From contig NC_052474.1 in the NCBI RefSeq assembly GCF_009730915.1, positions 1,337,501 through 1,401,500 of the forward strand: a stretch of DNA of 64,000 nt, read 5' to 3'. The position numbers were made by a program, and so were the translations under genes. How positions within the stretch are numbered: the first letter of the stretch is position 1; each line of letters opens with the position of its first letter. The stretch is from Dioscorea cayenensis subsp. rotundata (Eukaryota; Streptophyta; Magnoliopsida; Dioscoreales; Dioscoreaceae). Under the pieces are notes generated by a model, which saw nothing but the letters and a program-made list of their open reading frames with translations, searched no databases and was not told the origin of the DNA. Below are positions 23,301 through 34,330 of this stretch, one piece after another.

Positions 23301-26300
23301 GTTGACGGTGTTGGTGCCAGCTTTTCAAGATGCATGGAGATTTTAAGTAACAGGACAATTGCCCAAAGGATCAGGAACCCACGGGCTTTTCATGCAGATG
23401 GCATTGTTAGGGAGTACTCTGAAAAAGAAGCAGTTGGACAGGTATTATATTCTATCCTTCATTTTCTAGATCCTCTTTCATTGTCTTGGGATTGTATATC
23501 AACTTTCATGTCTAAATAAGTTTTCTTGTTTGAATTTGATTTGCTCTCGCATTTATGACAATTTTGATCTTCATTTTGTGGTAATCCTTTATTTATTTAT
23601 TTATTTTTGTGGCTTGGTTGAAGAACTTTGAATTGAATACTGGTAACTAAATCTAATGAATGTAAGTACACAGTATTGTTTTAATAAATGAATAGAGATT
23701 TAGTGATCAAAGAATACGACGGTTTATATACAAGGGTGCCCAAATCATGCACTAGAGAAAACATAATGTTATCCTGAGGATGTGATAATTCATTCACTAA
23801 TGAGATTTTTTTTTTCTACTCAGTTTTTTACACCCAATATCAATAAAAATCTTTTTGTCTTTATTCTGAGTTGAAACTTACTTTGCTTCATTTACGTTCT
23901 TGTTGAATAGTTGATTTTTGTTTGTTTGCCATGATTTACCATATATTTTTGTGGGAATACATCAAGTCCTTGAATATTACTCCCTCCGTTCTTTTTTTTT
24001 CTGTCGTGATTAACCAAATCTCACGTACCAATAAAGTTAGTTATTTCACAAAATTTTATAAAAAACTAGTTATTTTTTTCAAAAATATCCCTAATTTATA
24101 TTTTCACATTTCTCTCTCATATTTCATTCCAAGAAGAGAATTAAATAGTGTTAAGGGTAATTTTGGGAAAAAAAATAATAAATACTTCTTAATGTTAGAA
24201 AATGACAGATAAAAAAGAATTTGGATTTGTGACAAATAAAAAGGAACGGAGGGAGTAATTTGAAAGAGGAAAGTCCTCTATTATCATGGGATCCCATCCC
24301 AAACAGTATATTGAGTCCTCTTCTGAAAAGTCCTACAACAGAATGCTTCCTGCATCAAGCGCCTATAAAATATTGTATCTGATGGTGAAACCCAGTTCTA
24401 TCTGAATTGTGTGAATTTTAGGTTGAATTGAAAAATCTTTATATAACAAAAAAAATGGCTGTAGGTGGTAGCTTTTATGTTTAATATTATAATGTGGTTT
24501 CCAATCCTAATCTCCTCCACAACAAAATATTTCAAGGCTCTAAATGTTCATGATATTGCGTCTAGTGCCAAAACTATGTTCTGTTTTGTATATTGGGAAC
24601 TTTATCTTGAAGATCAAAATTGTTTGTTGTTACACACTCTTTCCCAATTGTTTGGGTGTGTCTACAATTCAAAAAATATATAAAGGTTGCTTACATTTTG
24701 TTAGATCTGAAAACTGCATTTATGCCATGGTAGTCTTCAGTTTAGTCCTGTTTCTAAGCAGCATTGTTTCTGAGCTATCATTTATGCCAAATGTTTCTTG
24801 ATAATTGATGTGGTCATGGCCCCAAAATCAGAAAGTGAAATGAATAATGTGTACATAGCATTCAAGTTCCTGCTACTTCCAGTTTATAATAGCAAACTTG
24901 TTGCTATAGATAGCCCTCTGTTTTTCAATGAATGCCCCAGTTTAATCATAATTATCTCTCCCTTCCAGATGATCCTTTACCTGGCAGAAGCAAGTCGCCA
25001 TATAGGCTGTTCAGATTTATTTAAGGAGCCATCAAAATATGCATGGTCGGATTCTTATGAAGACCATTTTATTGTGCCTTACCAAAGAACTGTTCTTATA
25101 ACGAACAAGCGAGTTATGCTGCTGCAGGTTAGGAGAATGTGATGCAGCTCTATTGATATCTTTATTTATTTATTTTTTCTATTGCCATTAATGTTCTCTC
25201 TGTTTTTTCATCCCACTGCTAGTGCACCGCTCCAGAAAAATTGGACAGAAAGCCCTCCAAGATATTATGGGATGTACCCTGGGAGGAAATCCTGGCTTTG
25301 GAATTGGCGAAAGCTGGATGTCCTGAACCCTCTCATGTAATAATTCACCTAAAGAACTTTAGAAGATCTGAAAGCTTTGTTCGGCTTATAAAGTGCCTTA
25401 TCATGGAAGATGGTGAGCAAGAACCACAGGCTGTAAGGATCTGTTCCTCTGTACGAAAAATGTGGCGAGCACATCAGTCCAGGAAACTTCTAAATTTAAA
25501 GGTTGGCCCTGTTTTTATGTTTGTGTTGGGGAATGCATGTGACCTACTAAATTTTAATTTATCGTGCTACAACGCATGTTATTTAGGTGCCTTCAAGCCA
25601 GCGATATGTAGAGTTTGCTGCGGATGAAACAAAAGTGTTGGATTCAAGCAACAAGAATAAGCCAATAATAAAATTGAGGGGGTTTTCTTCTGTTAATTCT
25701 CTTTCTGATGATAAGAGATTCGTAAAGCACAGTGTCAACTTTCAAAAGGTTTGGAGTAGTGAGCATGAGTCCAAAAGCCAGTGCACATTGTTCCTGAAAC
25801 AGGTAAAGAAGAGAGGCTATCCACTTTAACTTCCATGGTTATCTACCTTTATGTAGTGCGACTAATGTCTTTGGTTTTCTTAGGTTGCTGGTGATGACAT
25901 CCTATGCAGCATTTGGAGACCCTTGTGTCCTATTGGGTAACAAATTTTCTTTGAACCCCAAATATTTTGCAATTCGTAAATTTGGGTTGTCTTCCTATCA
26001 TTGTACATCTGTAAGATTATTCAAGCATCGCATCTATGGCATCTGTGGCCAACATAATGCTAGGGAAATAAATTACAAAAGAGCTAAAAGCTCATAGCTC
26101 ATGATGCTTGATGTACTTTTTTCTGTATGAGGGCTAGCATATCATCTATGAATAGCCGTCTTATTTTCTAGAATAACCTCTTCCTGCCATTTAATTTGCA
26201 GTACAGTAATGGAAGTAATGTCAGTAATGCACCAGTAAAATTCTATTTACGCATTCAGTTCATTAGTTCCTTTTACTGTTAGATTGGTTCTGGTAAAGTT

Positions 26301-27336
26301 CTATTATATTCTTCTGAGGCCCCAATCAACTTGGATAATTAAAGAGTTCTGGTTTACTATCTTATCTATTAAGTCATTCATTTGAACAGTACTCTGATTT
26401 AAAAGAGATGATGGTGATAAAGTCGTCATCTAAGTTGCTAATAGTCAGGTTTAGGGTTTGGGCTTTCAGGTATGTTTCAGTTGGAGATGTGGCTCACGTC
26501 GGTGCTCACCAACCAAATGTTGCTGCAGTTTACCTGGCTTCTGCTGGTAGCTTTTCAGTTCCTGTTGGTTATGACCTCGTGAGTATTCTATGCCCAAACC
26601 GTTTGGCTCTATAGGAAATTAAATAGATTGGTCGATTTCATTTCTGTCAAAGATCGAGCTAGCAATGCAATTCAATGTTACTTCGATGATGAAGATGGTA
26701 TTCCCATCTCCTATTTATGAGTTCCTTCACAAGTTAAATGGGAGAACTTTATAGTACTTGGACACTGTAATTTTTAAGGGAAAAGTATATCATGTTTGGG
26801 ATTATATCGTTTTAGAGTGAAATTTACTTGTCCAAGGAATTGAAGATCATTGAGAGAAACTAATTCGATGTTGTATTTCTTTATTTTTTTATTTTAAGGT
26901 ATGGAGGAACTGCCCCGAAGATTATTCTTATCCTGTGTCAATATGGCTTCCTAGAGCACCAGATGGCTTTGTTGCAGTGGGATGTGTGGCAGTGGCAGGT
27001 TATGCAGAGCCTGAACTAGACTCTGCCTATTGTGTAAGCGCAGACATGGCTGAAGAGACATCCTTTGAGGAGCGAAGGGTGTGGACTGCACCAGACTCTT
27101 ATCCTTGGGCATGCCACATATATCAAGTTAGAAGTGAAGCCCTCCATTTTGTCGCATTGCGACAACAGAAAGAAGATTCTGACTGGAAGCCCATGAGAGT
27201 TTTGGATCGTCAATCTCTGGAAGCATCATCAGAATTCCCAAGACAGTCGAATGTAGATAATAATGCAGAGAAAGGATCTACAAGTGCAAGCCTACCACAT
27301 GAAAGTCAAAGCAAAGATGAAAATAAAACTCAATAG
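8313..27336 (+). CDS. VPS13-family bridge-like lipid transfer protein, C-terminal 1,696 codons
   Basis: Exons: 8313-8355, 8445-8569, 8720-9235, 10050-10817, 10903-10976, 11063-11408, 11516-11614, 11689-11841, 19245-19426, 19517-20023, 21013-21190, 21305-21441, 22370-22496, 22795-23016, 23082-23441, 24969-25127, 25223-25501, 25587-25802, 25884-25936, 26470-26578, 26899-27336. All junctions are GT-AG and the total is 5,091 nt in one frame, ending TAG. Visible residues ~57-620 carry the SHR-binding/VPS13-adaptor region (LPEGWEWTDDWHVD, ARQRRWIRHRQ). Residues ~1086-1280 match the conserved VPS13 C-terminal region. Residues ~1280-1500 look PH-like (KLDRKPSKILWDVPWEE). Residues ~1498-1650 are a Vps62-type domain (SVGDVAHVGAHQPNVAA, VWRNCPEDYSYPVSIW). 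The N-terminal lipid channel is left of the window. VPS13 proteins move lipids between membranes at contact sites. Whether this is the SHRUBBY (VPS13S) or VPS13M subtype I cannot decide. Confidence 0.9.
13062..13280 (-). repeat. 3' LTR of element C (219 bp)
   Basis: Ends are TGTAGAA...TTCTACA, a 7-bp perfect inverted repeat. It is flanked outside by GTTTT and inside by the polypurine tract. It aligns along its length with 17894-18085 plus 19086-19107. Confidence 0.95.
13281..13292 (-). other. Polypurine tract of element C
   Basis: The minus strand reads CTTGAGGGGGAG directly before the 3' LTR, the normal place for the plus-strand primer. The last codons of the polyprotein (stop at 13288-13290) overlap it. 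Confidence 0.8.
13288..17775 (-). pseudogene. Copia gag-pol polyprotein of element C, with stops and frameshifts
   Basis: Gag starts at 17775 (MAETNTASNLSSGRTS), with a frame break near 17530-17560, then a long gag core with CCHC knuckle CDHCRKPGHLKETC (about 16885-16940). An in-frame TAG (16791-16793) follows six codons past the gag end; the same frame continues into protease (WIIDSGASDHM, about 16626-16655) and integrase (CDICQLSKH, IHCDIWG, KTDNARDFF, TAERKN) to about 15534. After a frame break, RT runs to 14358, where TAG (14358-14360) stands at a normally Trp position. RT resumes with MYVDDIV (about 14235-14249). RNase H (SSAEAEFRALAHG, DSQSAIAIAKNP) ends at 13288. All domains are present in copia order, but the copy is not autonomous as sequenced. 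Confidence 0.9.
17882..17893 (-). other. Primer-binding site of element C
   Basis: The minus strand reads TGGTATCAGAGA directly after the 5' LTR, complementary to initiator tRNA-Met. Confidence 0.85.
17894..19107 (-). repeat. 5' LTR of element C, interrupted by the N gap
   Basis: 192 bp at 17894-18085 and 22 bp at 19086-19107 match the two ends of the 219-bp 3' LTR. Only about 9 bp of the 3' LTR (13251-13259) has no counterpart. The LTR terminus TTCTACA is followed by the target duplication GTTTT. Confidence 0.9.
18086..19085. other. Assembly gap, exactly 1000 N
   Basis: A run of exactly 1000 N within one LTR. The round length suggests an arbitrary scaffold spacer rather than a measured distance. 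Alignment of the two LTRs implies that only about 9 bp is missing. Open frames drawn through it are meaningless. Confidence 0.95.
23980..24255. mobile_element. Stowaway-type MITE (276 bp)
   Basis: Terminal inverted repeats CTCCCTCCGTTC... and ...GAACGGAGGGAG, flanked by TA on both sides (23978-23979 and 24256-24257), which is the hallmark of Stowaway elements of the Tc1/mariner superfamily. The inverted similarity extends imperfectly for about 40 bp. AT-rich and non-coding. It lies in the VPS13-type intron between exons ending 23441 and starting 24969. Confidence 0.9.
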
Positions 27337-27955
27337 AGCTTCAGATGATTTACTTTTGTATACAATTACATCTGTGGTACATGCTTATGCATCCGAGTGC
27401 GATCATATTATCCAGCAAAGTTACATTTTGTAAAAATGTTTTGTTTTCATTGTATGTTTTTTGACTAAAGATGTAATTCACACATCACCTCAACTCAACA
27501 GTTCTCTAATTATTATCTTTTATCTTCCACTTATTTTGGTTGTCTGTAGCTAATGAAGATGGATTAATTGTGTTTGCAGAAAACCCGAAAGGCCTGCTTT
27601 TCCCTCTGGTTTGAATGGGGGGGAGCATTGACGGAGGTGTTTATTTCTAAACTGGCCGTGTTTCCACTGTCCTGTTTAGTGACTCAAATTTTGTAAGTTT
27701 TTCAAACAATTTCTTCTTTTCCTTGGCTAACTACTTTTGACATTTAATGTTTGTATGTTGTTAAAAAAAAAACAGTTTTCTTTTCAAGATTCAAATTACT
27801 ACATTAGAAAACAACAAGAAACGTGTTTTGATGGCATGCAATCAACCGTTAATTGAGATACGTTGTGTTTGTTCTCCACTTGTTCTTATTGCGTGGTATT
27901 ATTAATTATTCATAACATTTCCTTTCATTGCCAACTACTTTTTGACAATCAGTGC

Positions 27956-27992
27956 TTGTCTGTTGTAAAATAATTTTTTTTACAACAGACAA
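27956..27992. repeat. Perfect 15-bp inverted repeat with 7-nt loop
   Basis: Left arm TTGTCTGTTGTAAAA (27956-27970) and right arm TTTTACAACAGACAA (27978-27992) are exact reverse complements separated by TAATTTT. It may be part of a small decayed mobile element, since the flanking sequence is duplicated nearby. No coding context. Confidence 0.8.
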
Positions 27993-30036
27993 ACGAGAAG
28001 CGTGTTTTGATGGCATGGAATCAACCGTTGATTGTTTGTATTGTATGATTATATTGTAATTAAGTTGGCCAAACCATCACCGGCTCCTTGCTCTACAACA
28101 AGCAATGGCCAAAGGTCTTAAATAAATAAATAAATAAATTAATAAATAAGTAGATAGATCTGGCGAAGATATCTGGACAGTGACATACATTGACTCATTT
28201 GAGGAAACTTCCATGCATTAATAACTCCCTCCCATGTTTCTTCAAAAATGCTTTTTGATAGAGATTCTAAGAGAGAAAAAAAAAAATTATCTAGTTTCAT
28301 TGGTTTAGATATTTCTAGTTCAGACAGGATAAACCTGAGAAACAATACTGCTGCTTTCCAATCCCACATTTAACAAACACAAGTGTCTCTTTTCTTTTTC
28401 TTTTTTTTTTTAATTTTGTGACCAAATGATCTCTTAAAAATTGTACTAAATTTGTTATATGTATGTATGTATGTATAATTATCTTATTATTAGTATTATA
28501 CTATTATCAAAAGAAGGGAATAAAAAGTACACCAAAATCCTTCACCTTGTTCATGCTTTAAAGGAAAAGAGTGGCATATTCACCCTCTATAAGTAATTGT
28601 CTGTTTTGGCAAGAGGGAATGAATGGTAGGGTCAATGATGACTGATTAGGGCCACATAAAAAGGGAATCATTTAAGCTTGTGGACATTGAGAAATCTAGT
28701 TTTTTTGCCAACCTCCTCCTGATCACTATCAGACTTTTCAGTAAGTAATTAAGAAGAAGAAGTAAAAGGAAGGAGGAATTAAAGTAGGGAAGGGATAAGG
28801 CTTGATACCCTCCACACAAGCATCTCTTGGCAAAGTGAAGGAGCAATGTCACCACCAGCTCAGCTTTGGGGTCCCCTCTTTCTCTCTATTTCACTTTTTG
28901 CTAATAAGACATATATTGACGGCAACCTCTTCTTCTTATTACTATTCCACATGCACCCTGATTTTGATCCATTTTCCATACTTTGATTTTTTTTTTTTTC
29001 TTTATTTTATAAAAAAAAATTAAGAAAAATTGGATGACAACCACTAAAATATTAGAATAAATATAAAAATACGTAATTAGTCGAGTATAGAAATACTTCA
29101 TAGAAAATTAACCATCATAAATTCTTTAAGTCAAAATGCATGCACTCTTGTTCCACAGATAGATAGTGTAGAAATATAAATAAACAATATAATAAAATTG
29201 AGAACCGGATATATCGGTGATAGCACAAGGCTGAAGTTTATCCTCTGACACAAACGCTGCAAATTTTGAATTGCTGTATCTCTCTCTCCCTCTTGATTTT
29301 TTAATGTCGTTGTGTCCATGATTTCCATGCATTAATTACTGTTTGATATGATTGGTAGATTGCTTAACTTTGTTTTATTATTGTTGTTTAGAATAAATAT
29401 ATATATAGGTGTCAGGTGGTGATTTGATTTTGTTTATTGATGCGGAAATTTCACCGAATGGAAGTGAGAACTGATTGAAAACGTTTAAGAAATAAATACA
29501 TAATCTTATATAAATAAAGAATATATATATATATATATTAAAATAAAGTCAGGACAAGACAAATTGGATTTCCAACATGACCGAACTTGGTAGGATTTTC
29601 TTGCGTGTTAGTTTGTAAATCCAAACAGATGCCAAATAATCTAGTTTTTAAAATCTCTTTGCCTTTAAAATTTTTTTCAATAAACATTTAAATAAATAAA
29701 TAAAAAAGCGTTAATTATTTAATAAAAACATAAAAAGGGGGGAAAATCCAACTTTTACACAAACTCATGCTTATCATACTCATACGTATTATATATAAGA
29801 CAAAAGACGGTATAATATTCCAACCCCCAAAATCAACCTCATGACTGAGAAATTTTTATCCAAAAACTCTTGGTGGATATTTTCACCAACGACTTTCATG
29901 CACTTTTTCTTCCTCTTTTTCTTTAAAAATTTTTTTTTTTTATTTTTTATTTCCCTCTAAAACGTGTCCACACTGTTACCCCACCAACCAAACTCTGAAA
30001 ATCCACACAACTCCCTCTCATTTTGTTTAGTTTATC

Positions 30037-30044
30037 TATAAAAA
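30037..30044 (+). promoter_or_regulatory. TATA box of the beta-amylase gene
   Basis: TATAAAAA, 160 bp before the ATG at 30204, followed by a CT-rich leader. This implies transcription start near 30065-30075 and a 5' UTR of roughly 130 nt. Confidence 0.6.
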
Positions 30045-30203
30045 CACACCACTTCCTCCTTCACCTTCTCCTCACTACTCCTTCATTCATATTATTTAAA
30101 TTCTCCAAACCAAACTTACTTCTTTATTTCTTTATTTATATTTGTATATTATATCTCTATTAGTAGTGCAATTCCCTTATTTATACAAGCAATTAATTAA
30201 TTA

Positions 30204-32766
30204 ATGGCCGGCTTAACACTACGTTTATCCACATCATCATTCATGAGTACCATAGACACAACCAAAGCCCACAAGCCCAACGATGACTTCCCAGCCAACT
30301 CAGTGGTCCGTGCTTTCCCGGCGGCTTCTCGGCCACCACCGGCGTCCAAGCTGAGAACTAGAGCAACCAACAGCACACAAGAGATGAAGGTTGAGGGTGG
30401 AGTACTAGTGGCTGAGAGATTGCATCATTTGGTTAAGCATGAAGGAATGACGTCGTCGACGGCGAGGGTGCCGGTGTACGTGATGTTGCCGTTGGACACG
30501 GTGACGATGAACGGAGGAGGGTTGCATAAAGGGAAAGCTTTGAATGCGAGTTTGATGGCGTTGAGAAGTGCTGGTGTGGAAGGAGTGATGGTGGATGTTT
30601 GGTGGGGGATTGTTGAAAAAGAAGGACCTTTGAAGTATAATTGGGAGGGTTATAGAGAGCTTTTGGACATGATTAAGAAAAATGGTCTTAAGGTTCAGAT
30701 GGTTATGTCTTTTCATCAGTGTGGTGGCAATGTTGGGGATTCTTGCAGGTAACTACTTTTTTTTTTTATTATTATCTAGAGTTAATATTATTATTATTAT
30801 TATTTTCTTATCAAAAAATTTTTTTTTGGTGTAATATTTACTTATTTTTCATATTTATTTATATTTAGATGGATAGATTTGAAGTATTAATTTAATACTT
30901 TCACGTAACATGTTTTTTTTTGGACGGAGCACGTGAGAAAAATCTTTTGTTTTCATTCAATGAATTTTGGTCACGAAATTTTGATTCAAATATCTTCTCA
31001 CCCATTTAAAAGCACCAAATCTCCTGGTTTATTGGTGGGGAAAAACAAATCAATTTTTGGAGTTTTTTTTTCTCCTAAAAATCAATCTTTGTTATCACTA
31101 ATGACAAAGGAAAAAAAATAAATTCAAACAGTCCTAAACATCACTTTGTATACTCTCTTCACTAGAAATGAATGAAAAATTTTGTAGAACTTGATAAGGA
31201 AGGCTTCAAAGTAAACATAGTGCCCCTTTTGTATTTTTTTTTTTAATGATTTATTTATTTATTATTATTTTTTGGTGAGAATTCAAAGTTCTAAGCATGA
31301 ATGTGTGTTTCTGCAGCATACCACTGCCACCATGGGTTCATGAAGAAATGAGCAGGGACCAAGATATTGTATACACAGACAGATCTGGCAGGAGAAACCC
31401 TGAATACATCTCATTAGGTTGTGACATGTTACCAGTGCTGAAGGGCAGGACACCGATCCAGGTCTACTCCGACTACATGAGGAGTTTCCGTGACAGATTC
31501 AACGATTACTTCGGCGATGTCATTGTGGTAATAGATTCATTTTCCAAGCATTCATGCACTTGATATGTAGGTTTATATATGCAGGCAATAGACGAGAGCG
31601 AGAAAAAATAATAGATGATCTCAATTGTTTTTATATCTGTTGCATATACCTGATCATGAACATGATAATAACTGATGGTGAATTTCAAATCTGGTTTCAG
31701 GAGATTCAAGTTGGGATGGGTCCTTGTGGGGAGTTGAGATATCCGTCTTATCCCGGAGAGCAATGGAACTTGGAGGTTCCCAGGAATCGGAGAATTTCAA
31801 TGTTATGACAAAGTAAGCAGTAAAGAAAGCATAAAAACTCAAAATTTTCCTGCCCTTAATGATGATGATCTTGCATAGATGTATTTCTCAGGCATACATG
31901 GATAATATGACTATATTTTTTTCAAGTAAATGGAAGTTTCTGATGCATTGATAATTGATTTATAACAGTACATGAAAGCTTCCTTACTAGAATCAGCGAT
32001 CGCGGTTGGACACAAGGAATGGGGCTATGGTGGACCACATGACTCAGGATATTACAACCAATTCCCTGAGGAGACAGGTTTCTTTAGAAGGGAAGGAGCA
32101 TGGAACACAGACTATGGGAGATTTTTCCTTGAATGGTATTCCAACATGCTCTTGGAACATGGAGACCGAATCCTAGCATCTGCCGAGGAGATTTTCAGAG
32201 GTACCAACACTAAACTATCAGCCAAGGTTGCTGGAATCCATTGGCATTACAAGACTCGCTCCCATCCAGCAGAACTCACTGCTGGATATTACAACACAAG
32301 ATATAGAGATGGGTACCTCCCAATCGCTCAGATGTTGGCAAAGAAAGGTGTTGTCTTAAATTTCACATGCATGGAAATGAAGGATGAACAACAACCAGGA
32401 CATGCAAATTGTTCTCCAGAACTGCTTGTAAAACAAGTGAAACTAGCAGCAAAGGCTGCTGGAGCTGAACTCGCTGGGGAGAATGCCCTGGAAAGGTATG
32501 ATGAGTCAGCATTCTCCCAGGTTAGGGCAACAAGCAGGTCTGATGCAGGTGATGGTTTGTGTGCTTTCACATATTTAAGGATGAACAAGAGGTTGTTTGA
32601 AGAACATAATTGGAGACAGTTTGTGGCATTTGTCAAGAGCATGGATGAAGGTGGAAGAAGAATTTCGCTACCTAAGAGTGATTCAACTCATTCTGACCTC
32701 AACGTTGGGTTTATTATCAACAACAGTCAGAAGAAAGAGTCGACTGAGACAGCTGGTGCGCTGTAA
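30204..32766 (+). CDS. Plastid beta-amylase, BAM3-like, with a one-base frameshift in exon 3
   Basis: Hydrolyses starch from non-reducing ends to release maltose; BAM3 is the main leaf-starch enzyme in plastids. Exons: 30204-30748, 31317-31527, 31701-31812, 31969-32766. With the frame corrected the product is about 554 residues, near the usual BAM3 length. Residues 1-~85 are Ser/Thr/Pro-rich, fitting a transit peptide. The catalytic domain begins [17 protein letters not shown]. Flexible-loop region [13 protein letters not shown], catalytic Glu in [12 protein letters not shown] (codon 31731-31733), second catalytic Glu in [12 protein letters not shown]. Exon 3 is 112 nt where 111 would keep frame: an extra base in CCCGG (31752-31756) makes the reading run to TGA at 31806-31808, removing the second half of the enzyme. 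Either a pseudogene allele or a sequence error. Everything else looks intact. Confidence 0.88.
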
Positions 32767-33858
32767 ATATACTAGCATGATTACACGTAAAATTAAAATT
32801 GCATCAAATACATATAAAAGCATAAATAAGGAAACATCTTGAAGTATATTGGACGCTGAAACATAGACATGATTTTCTATGTAAAAGGCATGTAGAGTTT
32901 TTCTGTTACAGGCCATTGTACAACATACTATACACTGAAAGAAAATCAAATAATATTTAGAATGCCACTGCAGATCTATTGATTGATAAAATTCAGAAAT
33001 TCCCATCATCATATTGGTGTGCGCTATTTTGTACGGTAGAGGAACTGTTTCATCATTCCTCAAAATTATCACCTCGACAAATTTCTTATTTTGAGATGTT
33101 AACCAATCTTCCACTGCCTATCGGAAGCAAAACTAACCAATGAATTATGAAATCATCCTAATACTGAAAACATGTCATGAGGCGTCAAAGAAAACCATCT
33201 CTAGCCAGTTGACATTGCAATTGAGCTTCCTAAAATTTATAACACGCACATCATAGTCTTCGATCAACAAGGCAAAATTTATAACAAGCATATCACCTTG
33301 ACAAATTTATGTATCAAATTATTTTTAGGTCAATTACCAAGGAAGATAAGGACACCAAATATGAGTTTGGCGCCAATGTTATGGCTTCCTATCACTTACC
33401 AGGAAAATTTAGAGTGTGCAATCAAAGAATCACAACTGGATGTGTGACAGAAACTAAGTCTGTAAACACTCAGTTGAACAAAGGAGAAGCTTATCATAAA
33501 ACCTTGAAGCCTAGTAACTGAGTGGGGATATCCATTCACCAGCAGCCTAGGCTAAACTCATGGCAACAAAGAGAGACATTTAATACTATAATTTCAACAA
33601 GCCCCTCAAGGAGCCAATACATGGATGATCTATGATAAACCATACAACTCTAAGCATAAGATTTGAACACCCTTTTCCTAAAAATTACTTTTTTCCAACA
33701 TCAAAATCCCATAACATGTTTTCCCATAATGAAAATATAACCAACAATCAAACAATCAAAAGAAGCCACAGCGACAACAACGAGATCAGAACCTAAAACC
33801 GAACTTCTCAATAAAAACTTTTATTGTGACGCAAGCACAGTTACCTCAATGCATCAAT
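32767..33858. other. Intergenic between convergent BAM3-like and microprotein genes
   Basis: 1.1 kb of AT-rich sequence that must contain the two 3' UTRs. I see no coding similarity in either strand. Confidence 0.6.
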
Positions 33859-34115
33859 TCAAGAGCTCCCCTTGGAACCTTCATTGCCGCGCCGGAGATC
33901 CTCCACCAGATCCGCCAGTTCCTTCCGAGCCGATTCCCTCCCAAACATAAACCCATACCTATCCAAAAAAACCAAACACCACTCAGATCGAGAGAAGGAC
34001 AAAGGGAAAGAGTATTGAAACCCTAACCCTAGATAGAAGATGCTCACCAGAAGGAAACCGCAGAGAAGACCCCCGCCGTCGCAAGGGTTTGGAGCAGCGA
34101 GAGCTTTTTCTCCAT
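33859..34115 (-). CDS. 55-residue single-pass membrane microprotein
   Basis: Two exons on the minus strand: 34115-34048 (68 nt) and 33958-33859 (100 nt), joined by a GT-AG intron (GTGAGC...GGATAG), giving 55 codons plus TGA. It starts MEKKLSLLQTLATAGVF. Residues ~6-24 form one hydrophobic segment, and the C-terminal half is charged (FGRESARKELADLVEDLRR). From memory, similarly short plant proteins with the same 'FGRESARKELADLVEDLR' block exist and are uncharacterised. The coding frame stays open exactly across the splice (TTC TG|G TAT), which supports it as real. Its start codon is 215 bp from the PPR start in the opposite direction, so the two probably share a promoter. Function unknown; localisation to an endomembrane or organelle membrane is a guess. 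Confidence 0.75.
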
Positions 34116-34330
34116 CGCGATTGGGTCTCTAAACCCTTCCCGCCCTCAACCCTTAATAGGACTTTCAATCAGGATCCGATAACCCGAATCCGATAACCCC
34201 CACCGTCGCAAGGGTTTAGAGTCTGACTTATAAATTATCGGGTCGGATTCAAATCGGATTCGGGTTCGGGTTTCACGAGAAAGTCCGCATTGCCCTCAAA
34301 AGGCTCCGATGCCGCCGTCCCCATCCTCCA
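34116..34330. promoter_or_regulatory. Short shared (bidirectional) promoter region
   Basis: 215 bp between the ATG of the minus-strand microprotein gene and the ATG of the PPR gene. It contains two copies of ATCCGATAACCC (from about 34174 and 34188), inverted against GGATTCGGGTT near 34256-34266, and a 22-bp near-repeat of the microprotein's first exon (34074-34095 versus 34200-34221, both containing CCGTCGCAAGGGTTT). A telo-box-like AAACCCTAA is at 34018-34026 inside the microprotein intron; such motifs are common in translation- and organelle-related plant genes. Shared control is inferred from spacing only. Confidence 0.55.

Larger units (their letters stand above)
27337..30203. other. Intergenic: VPS13 3' UTR and BAM3-like upstream region
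   Basis: AT-rich spacer of 2.9 kb. The first few hundred bases are probably the 3' UTR of the VPS13-type gene. It contains a degenerate local duplication (about 27715-27855 and 27925-28035), a 15-bp perfect hairpin, AAAT and GTAT microsatellites near 28119-28150 and 28451-28465, a TA run at 29521-29540, and the promoter of the beta-amylase gene. No gene seen. Confidence 0.6.

Noticed and set aside
27016-27213. 65-residue minus-strand frame
   Set aside because: Complement of the last VPS13 exon; the plus-strand reading is clearly coding.
28826-28904. Inverted similarity (TTGGCAAAGTGAA and TTCACTTTTTGCTAA) as a possible microRNA hairpin
   Set aside because: The arms are imperfect and short, and I recognise no known plant miRNA in them. 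Small-RNA reads would be needed.
33309-33521. 70-residue + strand frame between BAM3-like and microprotein genes
   Set aside because: No similarity, no splice or promoter context, and it lies where 3' UTRs are expected.
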